From Methanospirillum hungatei JF-1 (GTDB taxonomy: Archaea; Halobacteriota; Methanomicrobia; Methanomicrobiales; Methanospirillaceae): 64,000 bases of DNA. Below are positions 1-9,062 of this stretch, in pieces. The notes beneath the pieces are model-generated. The model did not search any database. It was not told the origin of the DNA and saw only the letters and a program-made list of their open reading frames with translations. The stretch lies in NCBI RefSeq assembly GCF_000013445.1, contig NC_007796.1, forward strand, positions 2,702,936-2,766,935. The letters run 5' to 3'. The translations under genes and the position numbers were made by a program. Position 1 is the first letter of the stretch; every line of letters starts with the position of its first letter.

Positions 1-567
1 TGGTTCACCTTCAACCTGAATATGAATACCGGGTTTTCTGTTCTCCACCAGGTGAAGTCCGTATTTTGGTGTTTTCCCGATTATCGCTGCTGCAAGAGCT
101 GACGGGCCACCCTCCCGGTTGGTTCTGGCACCGATGACCGAGTTTGCATAACTGACCGCTGAGGACTCTGACCATGCCAGATGGTCCCCATACTCGGTGA
201 TGTTCAGGTAGTACGGAGTACATGTGCATTCAAGCCTGATGCCAAGACGCTCATAGGCTGAGATGACCTCAAGTTGTTTTTTTGCAAATCCGGGATCTAT
301 TCCCATCTCCTCCCACCTGATCCGATCCATCCCGACCGGGTTGAGGACTGCCGGAACCGCAGCATGGGCATCAAGACTTGCCAGCCATTTCAGCCCCCAT
401 TCACCGATGGTCTTGTATGACGCTCCGGAGACCTGGGCACTCCTGATCGGTACCATCTCCTCAGCACCAAAGACCTTTCCGACTCCGACCAGGATCTCCA
501 GGAGCTGCTGTTTTGTCTCCCCTTCCTCTCCATTGAGAATGGCCTCTTCCTCTGCAGTCAGGTGCAT
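1..567 (-). CDS. Aconitase X-type protein, likely mevalonate 5-phosphate dehydratase large subunit (partial)
   Basis: The reading frame starts with ATG at 567 (protein MHLTAEEEAIL) and stays open to the left edge, so only the first 189 residues are visible. The sequence reads as the AcnX (DUF521) family: an N-terminal MHLTxEE, then SxVSYANSVIGARTNREGG near residue 155, the conserved part of the catalytic domain. In archaea AcnX with a small subunit dehydrates mevalonate 5-phosphate to trans-anhydromevalonate phosphate. It follows the UbiD-family stop by 4 nt, so it belongs to the ubiX-ubiD-acnX operon, and that context supports an isoprenoid role over a bacterial hydroxyproline-type aconitase X. 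The small subunit is not in the window and may lie further left. Confidence 0.88.
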   Translation of the reverse strand, partial: MHLTAEEEAILNGEEGETKQQLLEILVGVGKVFGAEEMVPIRSAQVSGASYKTIGEWGLKWLASLDAHAAVPAVLNPVGMDRIRWEEMGIDPGFAKKQLEVISAYERLGIRLECTCTPYYLNITEYGDHLAWSESSAVSYANSVIGARTNREGGPSALAAAIIGKTPKYGLHLVENRKPGIHIQVEGEP

Positions 568-571
568 ATGA

Positions 572-1813
572 TCAGTCCTCCCAGACCGCTCTGACAAACT
601 CCTCTTCCTTTCCTAACTCCATGGTTGCATCAATACCCATCTTGACATTGAGCCCGTCCCCGATCCTGGATGGATCAAGCGATGAACCACGGACACCGGG
701 AATAATGAGGGTGTCACGGTCTGCACGAACCCGTGTTGCAATGGCAAACTCTACGTCAGATGGATTGCCGGGATTGATATCACCATCAACAATGACCACA
801 TGCTTAAGTGACGTATGTGCAGCAAATGCAGCCATGATGGCATTTTTCCCATCTCCCTCGGTTCGTTTTTTAATCTGGACAACGCCATGCAGGTACCCGC
901 ATCCGCCCTTGGTCAGGACCACATCGGTAACCCCGGTCACTCCGGCAACTGACCGGTAGATGAGCGGCTCATAGGGTGCTCCCATCAGGAGTTTATGCTC
1001 ATCCCCTGCATTTACAAGTCCGTGGTAGATAAAGTCAGGTTTCGTATACATCCCGGTCAGCTCAATCACCGGTTGTACCCGTTCAGGATCATAGGTCCTG
1101 GTGATATCCACATATGGGCCTTCAACAGCCGTCTCATTTCCAATGTACCCTTCAAGGATGATCTCAGCGTCAGGAACCCTGACCCCGTTCGAAAGGGTAT
1201 ATACCGGCATCTCACCACCAAGGAGTTCAGCGGCAAAGGGCAGTTCCATGCTCTCCGGGACTCTGCTGCAACTGGCAAAGAGGACAAGCGGGTGCATACC
1301 GATGACGATTGCAACCGGGAGTCGCTCTCCATTGGCCAGGGCTTTCTTATGAAGGGTATGCGTATGTCTGCCTTCCACCAGACGGGCAACAAGTCTGTCT
1401 TTTCCCGCTTTGAGCATCCGGTGAACAGAGGCATTCTCAACCCCTTCGTACCGGGAGAACACTACACCCGAGTTTAAATATCTCCCGGCCTCTCCGGGAT
1501 AATTTTCCATGATGGGAATTTCATCAAGGTTTACCGGCCTCATGGGAAGGGATCCTGCATCGAGGAGTTTTCCGTCATACCGGCAGGAAGCAAGCCGGGG
1601 AACCAGAATTTCGGGAGCAACACCGAGGGCCACAGCCAGGGATTCCCTGGTTGCGACAAGGTTCATAACCGCTTTTCTGCCATCAAGATTATGAAAGAAC
1701 AAAAGCCGGTCTGTACTGAATGCACGCTTTGGTGCGTCATATCGTGAGGAAACCGGATCATGCACATCAGTGACAAGACCCCTGGTTCTCATCTGTTCAA
1801 TAAATGTCCTCAT
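572..1813 (-). CDS. UbiD-family decarboxylase, candidate anhydromevalonate phosphate decarboxylase
   Basis: Protein of 413 aa (MRTFIEQM start) of the UbiD prenylated-FMN-dependent decarboxylase family. Its place between a UbiX-type flavin prenyltransferase and aconitase X points to the archaeal mevalonate pathway, in which a UbiD homologue decarboxylates trans-anhydromevalonate 5-phosphate to isopentenyl phosphate. An in-frame ATG at 1828 would give 418 aa, but the ATG at 1813 overlaps the upstream ubiX stop as ATGA, the usual signature of translational coupling, so I prefer it. Family membership is clear. The substrate is inferred from context, since the family also contains aromatic-acid decarboxylases. 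Confidence 0.87.
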   Translation of the reverse strand: MRTFIEQMRTRGLVTDVHDPVSSRYDAPKRAFSTDRLLFFHNLDGRKAVMNLVATRESLAVALGVAPEILVPRLASCRYDGKLLDAGSLPMRPVNLDEIPIMENYPGEAGRYLNSGVVFSRYEGVENASVHRMLKAGKDRLVARLVEGRHTHTLHKKALANGERLPVAIVIGMHPLVLFASCSRVPESMELPFAAELLGGEMPVYTLSNGVRVPDAEIILEGYIGNETAVEGPYVDITRTYDPERVQPVIELTGMYTKPDFIYHGLVNAGDEHKLLMGAPYEPLIYRSVAGVTGVTDVVLTKGGCGYLHGVVQIKKRTEGDGKNAIMAAFAAHTSLKHVVIVDGDINPGNPSDVEFAIATRVRADRDTLIIPGVRGSSLDPSRIGDGLNVKMGIDATMELGKEEEFVRAVWED

Positions 1814-2361
1814 GGATATCCACTCCATCTTCCGCCTATTGAGTGTGTGATATTCAGATGATCCAGTATCCGTGCAATAACCGCATCCACAAGCCCGGTG
1901 ATATCATCAGGCCGGTGATAAAAGGGAGGGCTCGCCGTCATGATGAGTGCTCCGGCATCATGGGCACGAAGCATATTTTCAATATGAATACGTGAGAGGG
2001 GGTTTTCACGAAGGAGCAGAATACAGGGTCTTCGTTCCTTTAATGTCACATCCGCAGCTCTGGTCAGCAGATTTGGCGTAAAGCCATGAGCGACTGCAGA
2101 CAGGGTCTTCATGCTACAGGGTGCAATGACCATACCCTGATGAAGAAATGAGCCACTCGCAACCGGAGATGCAAGATTATCAGGCGAATGAACAATAAGA
2201 TCAGAATCCTCAAAGGATACCTGTTCATGACGGGCAATCTCACACGCCACCGGAGTCAGAATGATATGAACCTCAGCCTTTCCAGCCAGGTGGTCAAGCA
2301 GCCTTCTGGCATAGAGCATCCCTGATGCTCCCGATACCCCAACAATTATCCTCGGATTCAT
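1810..2361 (-). CDS. ubiX: Flavin prenyltransferase UbiX
   Basis: A 183-aa flavoprotein with the N-terminal GVSGASGMLYA motif of UbiX/Pad1. UbiX joins a dimethylallyl group to FMN to make prenylated FMN, the cofactor of UbiD enzymes. It is the first gene of the operon and overlaps the UbiD gene by 4 nt (ATGA), which fits cofactor maker and cofactor user being made together. The start is supported by a GAGGTG Shine-Dalgarno about 8 nt upstream. Length is normal for the family. Confidence 0.93.
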   Translation of the reverse strand: MNPRIIVGVSGASGMLYARRLLDHLAGKAEVHIILTPVACEIARHEQVSFEDSDLIVHSPDNLASPVASGSFLHQGMVIAPCSMKTLSAVAHGFTPNLLTRAADVTLKERRPCILLLRENPLSRIHIENMLRAHDAGALIMTASPPFYHRPDDITGLVDAVIARILDHLNITHSIGGRWSGYP

Positions 2362-2752
2362 AATTCACACCTCATATTCGCTCCTGTATTAACACTCTGC
2401 TGCGGGACGGATACCGGTATCAGTCATGTGATTCACAGAGCTATCTTTCTCTGAACCATAATGATGGTATCACTCTCGAGAAATGATTGACTCGGTTGAT
2501 ACGTTTCGCGCACAAAAGATAATTAAGACCCACTCATAGAAATCTGGCGCGCTCAGGATTTATCGGATCCAATATATTGATATAAATCCTTATTAACAGA
2601 ATTAGGTCTTGTTTTCCGGTCAGGGGCATTTCCAGAGCCGGGTTTGAAAATGATAGTATTTAATAGAGCTAAGCGTACAGATTAGCACATATATCATGTG
2701 AAGGGTATCACCTGAATCAATTCGGGTCTACCTGCGGATGGGAGGCGTAATG
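2362..2752. promoter_or_regulatory. Divergent promoter region between ubiX operon and surface-protein cluster
   Basis: About 390 bases without a gene separate the minus-strand ubiX operon from the plus-strand surface-protein genes. The part near 2570-2600 and 2655-2670 is AT-rich with TATA-like stretches (for example TTGATATAAATCC), consistent with a plus-strand promoter and a long leader. GGAGG at 2741-2745 is the Shine-Dalgarno of the next gene. I see no RNA gene or repeat here. Confidence 0.4.
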
Positions 2753-5700
2753 ATGAAGATGTGGAGATATGTACCAATTATTCTGCTTATTCTCCTCTGT
2801 GGTGGGGTCACTGCACAGGAGATTGTGTTTTCTCCTACAGGGGGAACAGGAGAAGAGATCCAGGCGGGGAATATATCATTCAGTACCCCGGTGAGTGCAT
2901 CAAGCGGTATTGCAATTCTTTCGGTTGCACAAAACCCTGATGAGTATACCATCTCGAATACCGTGACGGTAGATACTACCAGATTTGATCTCTCCTCAGA
3001 GTCATGCGGGGGAGCTGAGAAGCAGATCACGTTCGGAAACCTGAACCATATTAACCCGAAAGTTTCTGATGGAAGAGTTGTTTTTGAAGAATGGAATGCA
3101 GGTGTTTCCGGCATTGGTCTGTATGATATACAGTCAGGTGGGCTGTATCCGGTATATCCGGGGAAACTTCATCAGACCAACCCGGATATCTCTGGCAGAA
3201 TCGTCGTCTATGAACAGGCCGGAGCAGGATCAAACCAGGTAACCAACATCAACGGGTATGATCTGCAGACCGACACTGCAGCGCCAATCTCTTCATCAAC
3301 TTCCAACCAGAACCAGCCGGTGGTATCTGGACGATATATCGCATGGCAGGACTGGAGAAGTGGCAATCCTGATATCTACATGGCTGACCTGAATTCAGGA
3401 ACCAGCCAGGCGGTAACAAAGGATCTTGCAGAACAGAAGAGACCTGACATCTCCGGATCATATATTATCTGGGAAGACTGGCGGAACGGTAATGCCGACA
3501 TTTATCTGTATGACATTACCGCCGGGAAGGAGTACCAGCTGACAAATGACCGATCTGATCAGAGAAACCCACGGATTAGCGGGAAGATTGTTGTCTGGGA
3601 AGATAACCGGAATGGAATTTCTGATATCTATGCCATGACGCTGGATACCTTCCAGGAGTACCAACTGACCGATAGTAAGTATAAGGCAGTAAATCCTGAT
3701 GTTTCTGGTCCGCTTGTGGTGTGGGAGGATTACCGGAACGGAAACGCAGATATCTACCTGCTTGACCTTATTACCGGGTATATCTACCAGGTAACAACCA
3801 ACCAGGGAGACCAGAAGAATCCGTCGATCTATGGAAATCATCTGGTCTGGCAGGATTACCGGACTGGAAACTCGAACATATTCCTGTATACCTTCTCACA
3901 GGGAGTCGGATCTGGGAAGTATCAGCTCTATGGCTCTGCCACGATAAGCGGAAATGCAGCACCGGTCGGGACTGAAGTCAAGGCTCTGATTGACGGGGTG
4001 GTCAGGGCAAAGACCACGGTGCAGCAGGCTGGAAGTTATGGATCCTCCTACGGACCGTTCCTTGAGATTCCGATTACCAGTGCAGATACAGGCAAAACCA
4101 TCTCATTCAGACTGAACGAGTTCCAGGCAGATCAGGTCCTTACCGTCGGCACGGGCGGAGTTATGAGGCAGGATCTCTCTGCTTCATCGGTTCCACCCGT
4201 CCAGACATATACCCTCTCCGGGAATGCATTCGTAAACAGCATGCCCGCACCGGTTGGAACAATCATTACCGCAACCATCGATTCCCAGATCAGGGGACAG
4301 GTTACGGTTACCACCGCGGGGTCCTATACCGGCCTTGCAATCCCGGTCAATCAGAACGACTCTGGAAAGACGATCATCTTTACGGCAACAACCAGCAGTT
4401 CATCTCTGCAGGCTTCCCAGAGTATTAGCGTCGGACAACAGGTAGGTGGCTGGTTTGACCTGACCTTTGGAACAACTCCCTCGCCGACTACCTACCAGTT
4501 CAGCGGGTCAGTTCTGCTTGACGGGCAGTATGCACCAGCAGGAACAGTCCTTTCCGCAGTCATTGACAATCAGATCAGGGGGCAGACAACCGTTACGACA
4601 AACGGGCAGTACGGCACCCTGAACGTTCCGGTGTACCAGACCGATAATGGGAAATATATAACCTTTACCGCTCAGTTCAGCGGGGCTACCTATGTTGCCG
4701 GACAACAGGTGACGGTCTCGGTCCCGCAGGGCGATCTCATCATCGCATCCGCAGATGTCTCTTCCGCAAGTGGTCAGATTATTCAGAAGAGACTTGACCT
4801 GACCTTCATTGTGTCTGCCCAGTCCAGATATTCATTCTGGGGCCGGGCAACCCTTGACGGAACACCTCTTGCTGCAGGAAATACCATCTACGCCACTATA
4901 GACAATCAGATTCGGGGACAGATAACTACCCAGATCGCCGGTTCATACGGCTCTGAAAACGGACCATACCTTGAAGTGCCGATCACCAATGCCGACATTG
5001 GAAAGACCATCAGATTCCAGACAGCAACCGGGGCAGAGGGAGACCAGAGTCAGCTGGTTGTAAGTGGTCTGAAAGTCTTAAAGAACATTAACTTCGTCTC
5101 AAAACCTTCCAGTGCTGCTGATTTCACGGCAACTCCGACCCAGGGGGCTATTCCCCTTTCCGTCAAGTTCACAGACAAGTCATCAGGAAACCCGAAATCC
5201 TGGTACTGGGACTTCGGCGATGGAACAACCTCTTCTGAAAGAAACCCGACCCATGTATATACCAGAAACGGGGTCTATTCTGTCGGTCTGATGACAACCC
5301 TGTGGAACGGGCAGACAAAGAGCGTTGTAAAACAGAACCTTATTACCGCCGGAATAGTCAGCCCGCCAGAGGCACAGGTCACCCTGAACCAGGGGTGGAA
5401 CTTCATCTCTGTACCAAAGATGCTTGCAGATGGACAAAACTCCGCCAAAGCCCTCTTTGGTCATGTTGATGTCGGCGGTCACAGTATCTTTGCATATAAT
5501 CCACGGACAAAATCCTGGAGCACCGTCAGTGCTAATACGGTTATCAATCCTCTTGATGCGGTCTGGATTTACTCAACCAAGAAAGATGCAATATACCTCT
5601 ACTTTGCCGGTGACGCTCTTCAGATCCCACCGACCAGAAAACTGGTCAAAGGATGGAATACCTTCGGAGTAACCAGCCTGAATACGGTTCCTGCACAGAA

Positions 5701-5878
5701 TGCCCTGCTTTCAGTCAGAGACCAGTGGATCTATGTAATCGGCTTTGACTCCTCGATCCAGCGGTATCAGGGCACCATCATGAACGTGCCGGAGAGTAAT
5801 GCCAATGTTCTGTATCCCGGATATGGATACTGGATTTATATGAGTGAAGAGGGAGATCTTGCCGCTATCGGCATATAA
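2753..5878 (+). CDS. Secreted surface protein: 7 propeller repeats, 4 beta-modules, PKD, GWN C-terminal module
   Basis: About 1041 aa. The start is placed at the third in-frame ATG (MKMWRYVP), 7 nt after GGAGG; ATGs at 2738 and 2750 are less well spaced. A signal peptide (LLILLCGGVTAQ) is followed by seven TolB/WD40-like repeats (pattern NPxISGxxVVWEDxRNGNxDIY, residues about 45-383), then four repeats of an approximately 95-aa module (YxFxGxVxxDGxPAPxGT...AxIDxxIRG...GxYG...GKxIxF, about 386-785), one PKD domain (WYWDFGDG, about 788-875) and a 165-aa C-terminal module that itself contains two GWN...YWIY units. No membrane anchor follows. Probably an envelope or sheath protein; the exact role is unknown. 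It is followed after 44 nt by a paralogue of similar build. Confidence 0.85.
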   Translation: MKMWRYVPIILLILLCGGVTAQEIVFSPTGGTGEEIQAGNISFSTPVSASSGIAILSVAQNPDEYTISNTVTVDTTRFDLSSESCGGAEKQITFGNLNHINPKVSDGRVVFEEWNAGVSGIGLYDIQSGGLYPVYPGKLHQTNPDISGRIVVYEQAGAGSNQVTNINGYDLQTDTAAPISSSTSNQNQPVVSGRYIAWQDWRSGNPDIYMADLNSGTSQAVTKDLAEQKRPDISGSYIIWEDWRNGNADIYLYDITAGKEYQLTNDRSDQRNPRISGKIVVWEDNRNGISDIYAMTLDTFQEYQLTDSKYKAVNPDVSGPLVVWEDYRNGNADIYLLDLITGYIYQVTTNQGDQKNPSIYGNHLVWQDYRTGNSNIFLYTFSQGVGSGKYQLYGSATISGNAAPVGTEVKALIDGVVRAKTTVQQAGSYGSSYGPFLEIPITSADTGKTISFRLNEFQADQVLTVGTGGVMRQDLSASSVPPVQTYTLSGNAFVNSMPAPVGTIITATIDSQIRGQVTVTTAGSYTGLAIPVNQNDSGKTIIFTATTSSSSLQASQSISVGQQVGGWFDLTFGTTPSPTTYQFSGSVLLDGQYAPAGTVLSAVIDNQIRGQTTVTTNGQYGTLNVPVYQTDNGKYITFTAQFSGATYVAGQQVTVSVPQGDLIIASADVSSASGQIIQKRLDLTFIVSAQSRYSFWGRATLDGTPLAAGNTIYATIDNQIRGQITTQIAGSYGSENGPYLEVPITNADIGKTIRFQTATGAEGDQSQLVVSGLKVLKNINFVSKPSSAADFTATPTQGAIPLSVKFTDKSSGNPKSWYWDFGDGTTSSERNPTHVYTRNGVYSVGLMTTLWNGQTKSVVKQNLITAGIVSPPEAQVTLNQGWNFISVPKMLADGQNSAKALFGHVDVGGHSIFAYNPRTKSWSTVSANTVINPLDAVWIYSTKKDAIYLYFAGDALQIPPTRKLVKGWNTFGVTSLNTVPAQNALLSVRDQWIYVIGFDSSIQRYQGTIMNVPESNANVLYPGYGYWIYMSEEGDLAAIGI

Positions 5879-5922
5879 GGAGAATGTATCACCAATTTTT
5901 GTACAATATGAGAGGAAAAACC

Positions 5923-8913
5923 ATGAAAATCGCATCACTGTTAATGGTTCTGATGTTCCTCCTGCTTGTGCCCTGCCTTGCAGAAGAGGAGATCGTTGAA
6001 TTTGAGCCTGTTGTAAGTTTCTCAGCAGAAGAATTGATTGCGCAGGCACCAGGTATTGAAGAACAGATGACCTTTGACTCAGTCTTTGACTGGGACCCAC
6101 GGGTTGACGAACAGTATGTTACCTGGACACAATACGAAGGACAGGGAAAGGTCTGGTACTATGATATGAAGTCCGGAAACCGACAGATGGTCGCTAATAT
6201 TATGAGCGATCAGAATAATCCGGACATCTCCGGAGGTATTATTGTTTGGGATGATAACCGGCACAAGAACTCTGACATCTACTCATATAACATACCGATG
6301 CACAAGGAAAGCCCGGTGTATGTGGATACTACCAATAAGTTCAGACCGGCTGTCTCCCAGGATATGGTTGTGTTTGAGGACTTTGGCAATGATGATATCA
6401 GGGATATCGGGATGGTAAAGGTAGGTACCAGTGCCAGGCCGGTATACATCAATCCAAATGACAAAGATAAGGCCAACCCTGACATCGATGGCGACTGGAT
6501 TGTCTATCAGCAGCTTGATGACAACAAAAACGACTGGAACATTTACCTCTATAATTATAAGACCGATAAAACAGTTCAGGTGACAAGAGATCTCCGTATC
6601 CAGCAGAATCCACGAATCTCCGGTGATTACGTCGTCTGGGAGGACAACCGGAACGGAAAATGGGACATCTTCATGTATAACATCAAAAAGGACATGACAA
6701 CCGCTGTCACCTTTGATGATTATGATGATGTAGAGCCTGCCGTATCAGGATCCAAGATCGTGTGGACCAGGTATGATCAGGAGAATAACAGCGATATCTA
6801 CATGGTAAACCTCCAGATCCCGAAGACCTATGCGGTTTGTGTCGGTCCTGGAAACCAGATACGTCCTGATATCTATGGTGATAAGGTTGTTTGGCAGGAT
6901 GACCGGTTTGGCGGATGGGATATCTTCATTTACACCCTTGAACCGGATACCCCCTTTACTCCATACCAGTTCTATGGCCCGGTCACCTTCAATTACCTCC
7001 CTGCTCCGGTAGGAACAGAGATCATCGCAAAGATTGACGAGGTAACCAAGGACTCCATCGTCACGACCCAGGAGGGATATTATGGTGGAGCAGGAGGTTT
7101 TGCAGATCAGCTGACGGTAAAGATTAACCAGGCTGATATCGGTCGGCAGATCTCATTCTGGAGTGGAGGAATCCAGGGAGCACCATCGGTTACCGTCTCC
7201 GGTGACGGGAAGATGATGGAGCAGCCGCTGAATTTTATCTATGCACAGCCGCTTCCGGACCTTCTGTTCTACGGTTCGGTTACCATTGATGGTCAGCCTG
7301 CTGCGAAGGGAACAGTCCTGAAAGCAATGATTGACGGTGTTGTCAGAGGCAGTTATGAAATAACCCAGACCGGTCAGTATGGTGGAGAATATGAAACCGA
7401 TCCGGCTCTGCGGGTCCCGATTACTGTTGATGACATCGGAAAGCACATCACCTTCATGGAGGGGGAGTATGCTGCAGGTCAGACTTTCCAGATAACCAGT
7501 GGGGGCAGATTCAGACAGGATCTTACCTTTACCACGATTCCGCCAATGAGTCCGTATGAATTCTACGGATATGTCCAGATTGACGGTAAGTCAGCCCCGG
7601 TGGGAACCACCATACAGGCAAAGATCGATAATACCGTCGTGACCACCTATGTCACCAGGTATGCAGGTTCGTACGGGGCTCCGGGGCAGGCTCCTGACGA
7701 TCCACGACTGATCGTTCCGGTCACTGAAGCTGATGCAGGAAAGACGATCTCATTCTGGATCGGAACCATCAGGGCAGGGGCAACCCAAGTCATCACCCGT
7801 GGCGGGGAGCGTATCATCCGAAAAGACCTGGACTTTGGCAGCTCACCACAACCTGGTATTAATGCAGACTTTACCGCTTCTCCACGAAGCGGTCCTGCTC
7901 CCCTGACTGTTCAGTTTACTGATCTCTCAACAGGCGGGCCGACCATGTGGTTCTGGGACTTTGGTGATGGAGTCATTCCGGCAAATGCAACCTGCTCAGG
8001 AACTGACTGTCACAATATAGCAAACCCGATTCACACCTATGCACGGGAAGGCACCTATACCGTCACTTTGATAGCATCCAACCAGTACGGAGCATCTGAT
8101 ACTGAAGTAAAGACCGGATATATCACCGTTGGACAGATTACACCGGGCATACAGGCGGACTTTACCGCATCCCCACGGAGCGGTTCAAAACCCCTGACGG
8201 TCCAGTTTACCGATCTCTCAACCGGTGGGCCGACGATGTGGGCATGGAACTTTGGAGACGGAACGACTGAAGGTCTCCTGGCAAATCCGACCCATACCTA
8301 CGTAAATGACGGGACATACACCGTCACGCTGACTGCATCAAATCAGTTCGGAGCATCAGACACGGAAGTAAAGTCAGGATACATCTGTGTTGGAGGCAGT
8401 CCACAACCGGTTGATTCAATCACGATTTATCCAGGCTGGAACTTTATATCTGTTCCAAAGAAACTGGCACCAGGAAAGGATACTGCAGCAATCTTCAGCC
8501 ATATTCAGGTGGACGGGCACAGTATCTTCCAGTATGATGCAGTGACCGGGCAGTGGATAACCATGACCTCATCAAGCCCAATAAAGCCACTCGATGCAGT
8601 CTGGATCTACTCACGGGTCGCAGACAAGGTCTCACTTACCTATGACTCTGATCCGCTGCAGACACCTCCGACCAAGGAGTTACGAAAGGGTTGGAATGCA
8701 ATCGGATTTACCGGACTTGAACCATTGGAAGCAAAGTTCACCTTCCTGTCAGTTCAGGATAAGTGGGTAAACTGCCTTGGATTCAACGAAGAGAAACAAC
8801 AGTATGATCAGATGATCATCAAGGGCAGGAATGATGATGCACGCCTGTATCCATACAGCGGGTACTGGTTGTTCATGTCTGATAACGGCACTCTTGCCGC
8901 TATTTCAGCCTGA
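5923..8913 (+). CDS. Secreted surface protein: 7 propeller repeats, 3 beta-modules, 2 PKD, GWN C-terminal module
   Basis: About 996 aa, paralogue of the preceding gene. The chosen start (MKIASLLMVLMF) has AGAGG 7 nt upstream; the ATG at 5884 would put 13 polar residues before the signal peptide. Order of parts: signal peptide ending near PCLAEEE; seven propeller repeats (to about residue 342); three copies of the FYGxVxxDGxPAPxGT module (about 345-642); two PKD domains (WFWDFGDG and WAWNFGDG, about 645-824); and the GWN/YWIY C-terminal module (about 831-996). The first PKD domain carries a short insert with a Cys pair (CSGTDC). Probably exported to the cell envelope and possibly co-transcribed with its neighbour. 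Confidence 0.85.
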   Translation: MKIASLLMVLMFLLLVPCLAEEEIVEFEPVVSFSAEELIAQAPGIEEQMTFDSVFDWDPRVDEQYVTWTQYEGQGKVWYYDMKSGNRQMVANIMSDQNNPDISGGIIVWDDNRHKNSDIYSYNIPMHKESPVYVDTTNKFRPAVSQDMVVFEDFGNDDIRDIGMVKVGTSARPVYINPNDKDKANPDIDGDWIVYQQLDDNKNDWNIYLYNYKTDKTVQVTRDLRIQQNPRISGDYVVWEDNRNGKWDIFMYNIKKDMTTAVTFDDYDDVEPAVSGSKIVWTRYDQENNSDIYMVNLQIPKTYAVCVGPGNQIRPDIYGDKVVWQDDRFGGWDIFIYTLEPDTPFTPYQFYGPVTFNYLPAPVGTEIIAKIDEVTKDSIVTTQEGYYGGAGGFADQLTVKINQADIGRQISFWSGGIQGAPSVTVSGDGKMMEQPLNFIYAQPLPDLLFYGSVTIDGQPAAKGTVLKAMIDGVVRGSYEITQTGQYGGEYETDPALRVPITVDDIGKHITFMEGEYAAGQTFQITSGGRFRQDLTFTTIPPMSPYEFYGYVQIDGKSAPVGTTIQAKIDNTVVTTYVTRYAGSYGAPGQAPDDPRLIVPVTEADAGKTISFWIGTIRAGATQVITRGGERIIRKDLDFGSSPQPGINADFTASPRSGPAPLTVQFTDLSTGGPTMWFWDFGDGVIPANATCSGTDCHNIANPIHTYAREGTYTVTLIASNQYGASDTEVKTGYITVGQITPGIQADFTASPRSGSKPLTVQFTDLSTGGPTMWAWNFGDGTTEGLLANPTHTYVNDGTYTVTLTASNQFGASDTEVKSGYICVGGSPQPVDSITIYPGWNFISVPKKLAPGKDTAAIFSHIQVDGHSIFQYDAVTGQWITMTSSSPIKPLDAVWIYSRVADKVSLTYDSDPLQTPPTKELRKGWNAIGFTGLEPLEAKFTFLSVQDKWVNCLGFNEEKQQYDQMIIKGRNDDARLYPYSGYWLFMSDNGTLAAISA

Positions 8914-9062
8914 TTATTTTTTGGGGATGATAAAAATGTGGGGGGATGTGATATGCGAACAGAGACAGGATTCAGATGGATACCATTAAGTTGGTATGAG
9001 ATAAGGTACGGTTTGAGTGGGTGTGTCAGAGGCACATTTCACAACTGCTGGTGGTGGGAAGA

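Noticed and set aside
263-571. Plus-strand ORF over the aconitase X gene
   Set aside because: Antisense shadow of a gene with clear family similarity on the other strand.
4132-4705. Several 60-65 codon ORFs antisense to the first surface protein
   Set aside because: Shadows of the repeated beta-modules without their own start signals.
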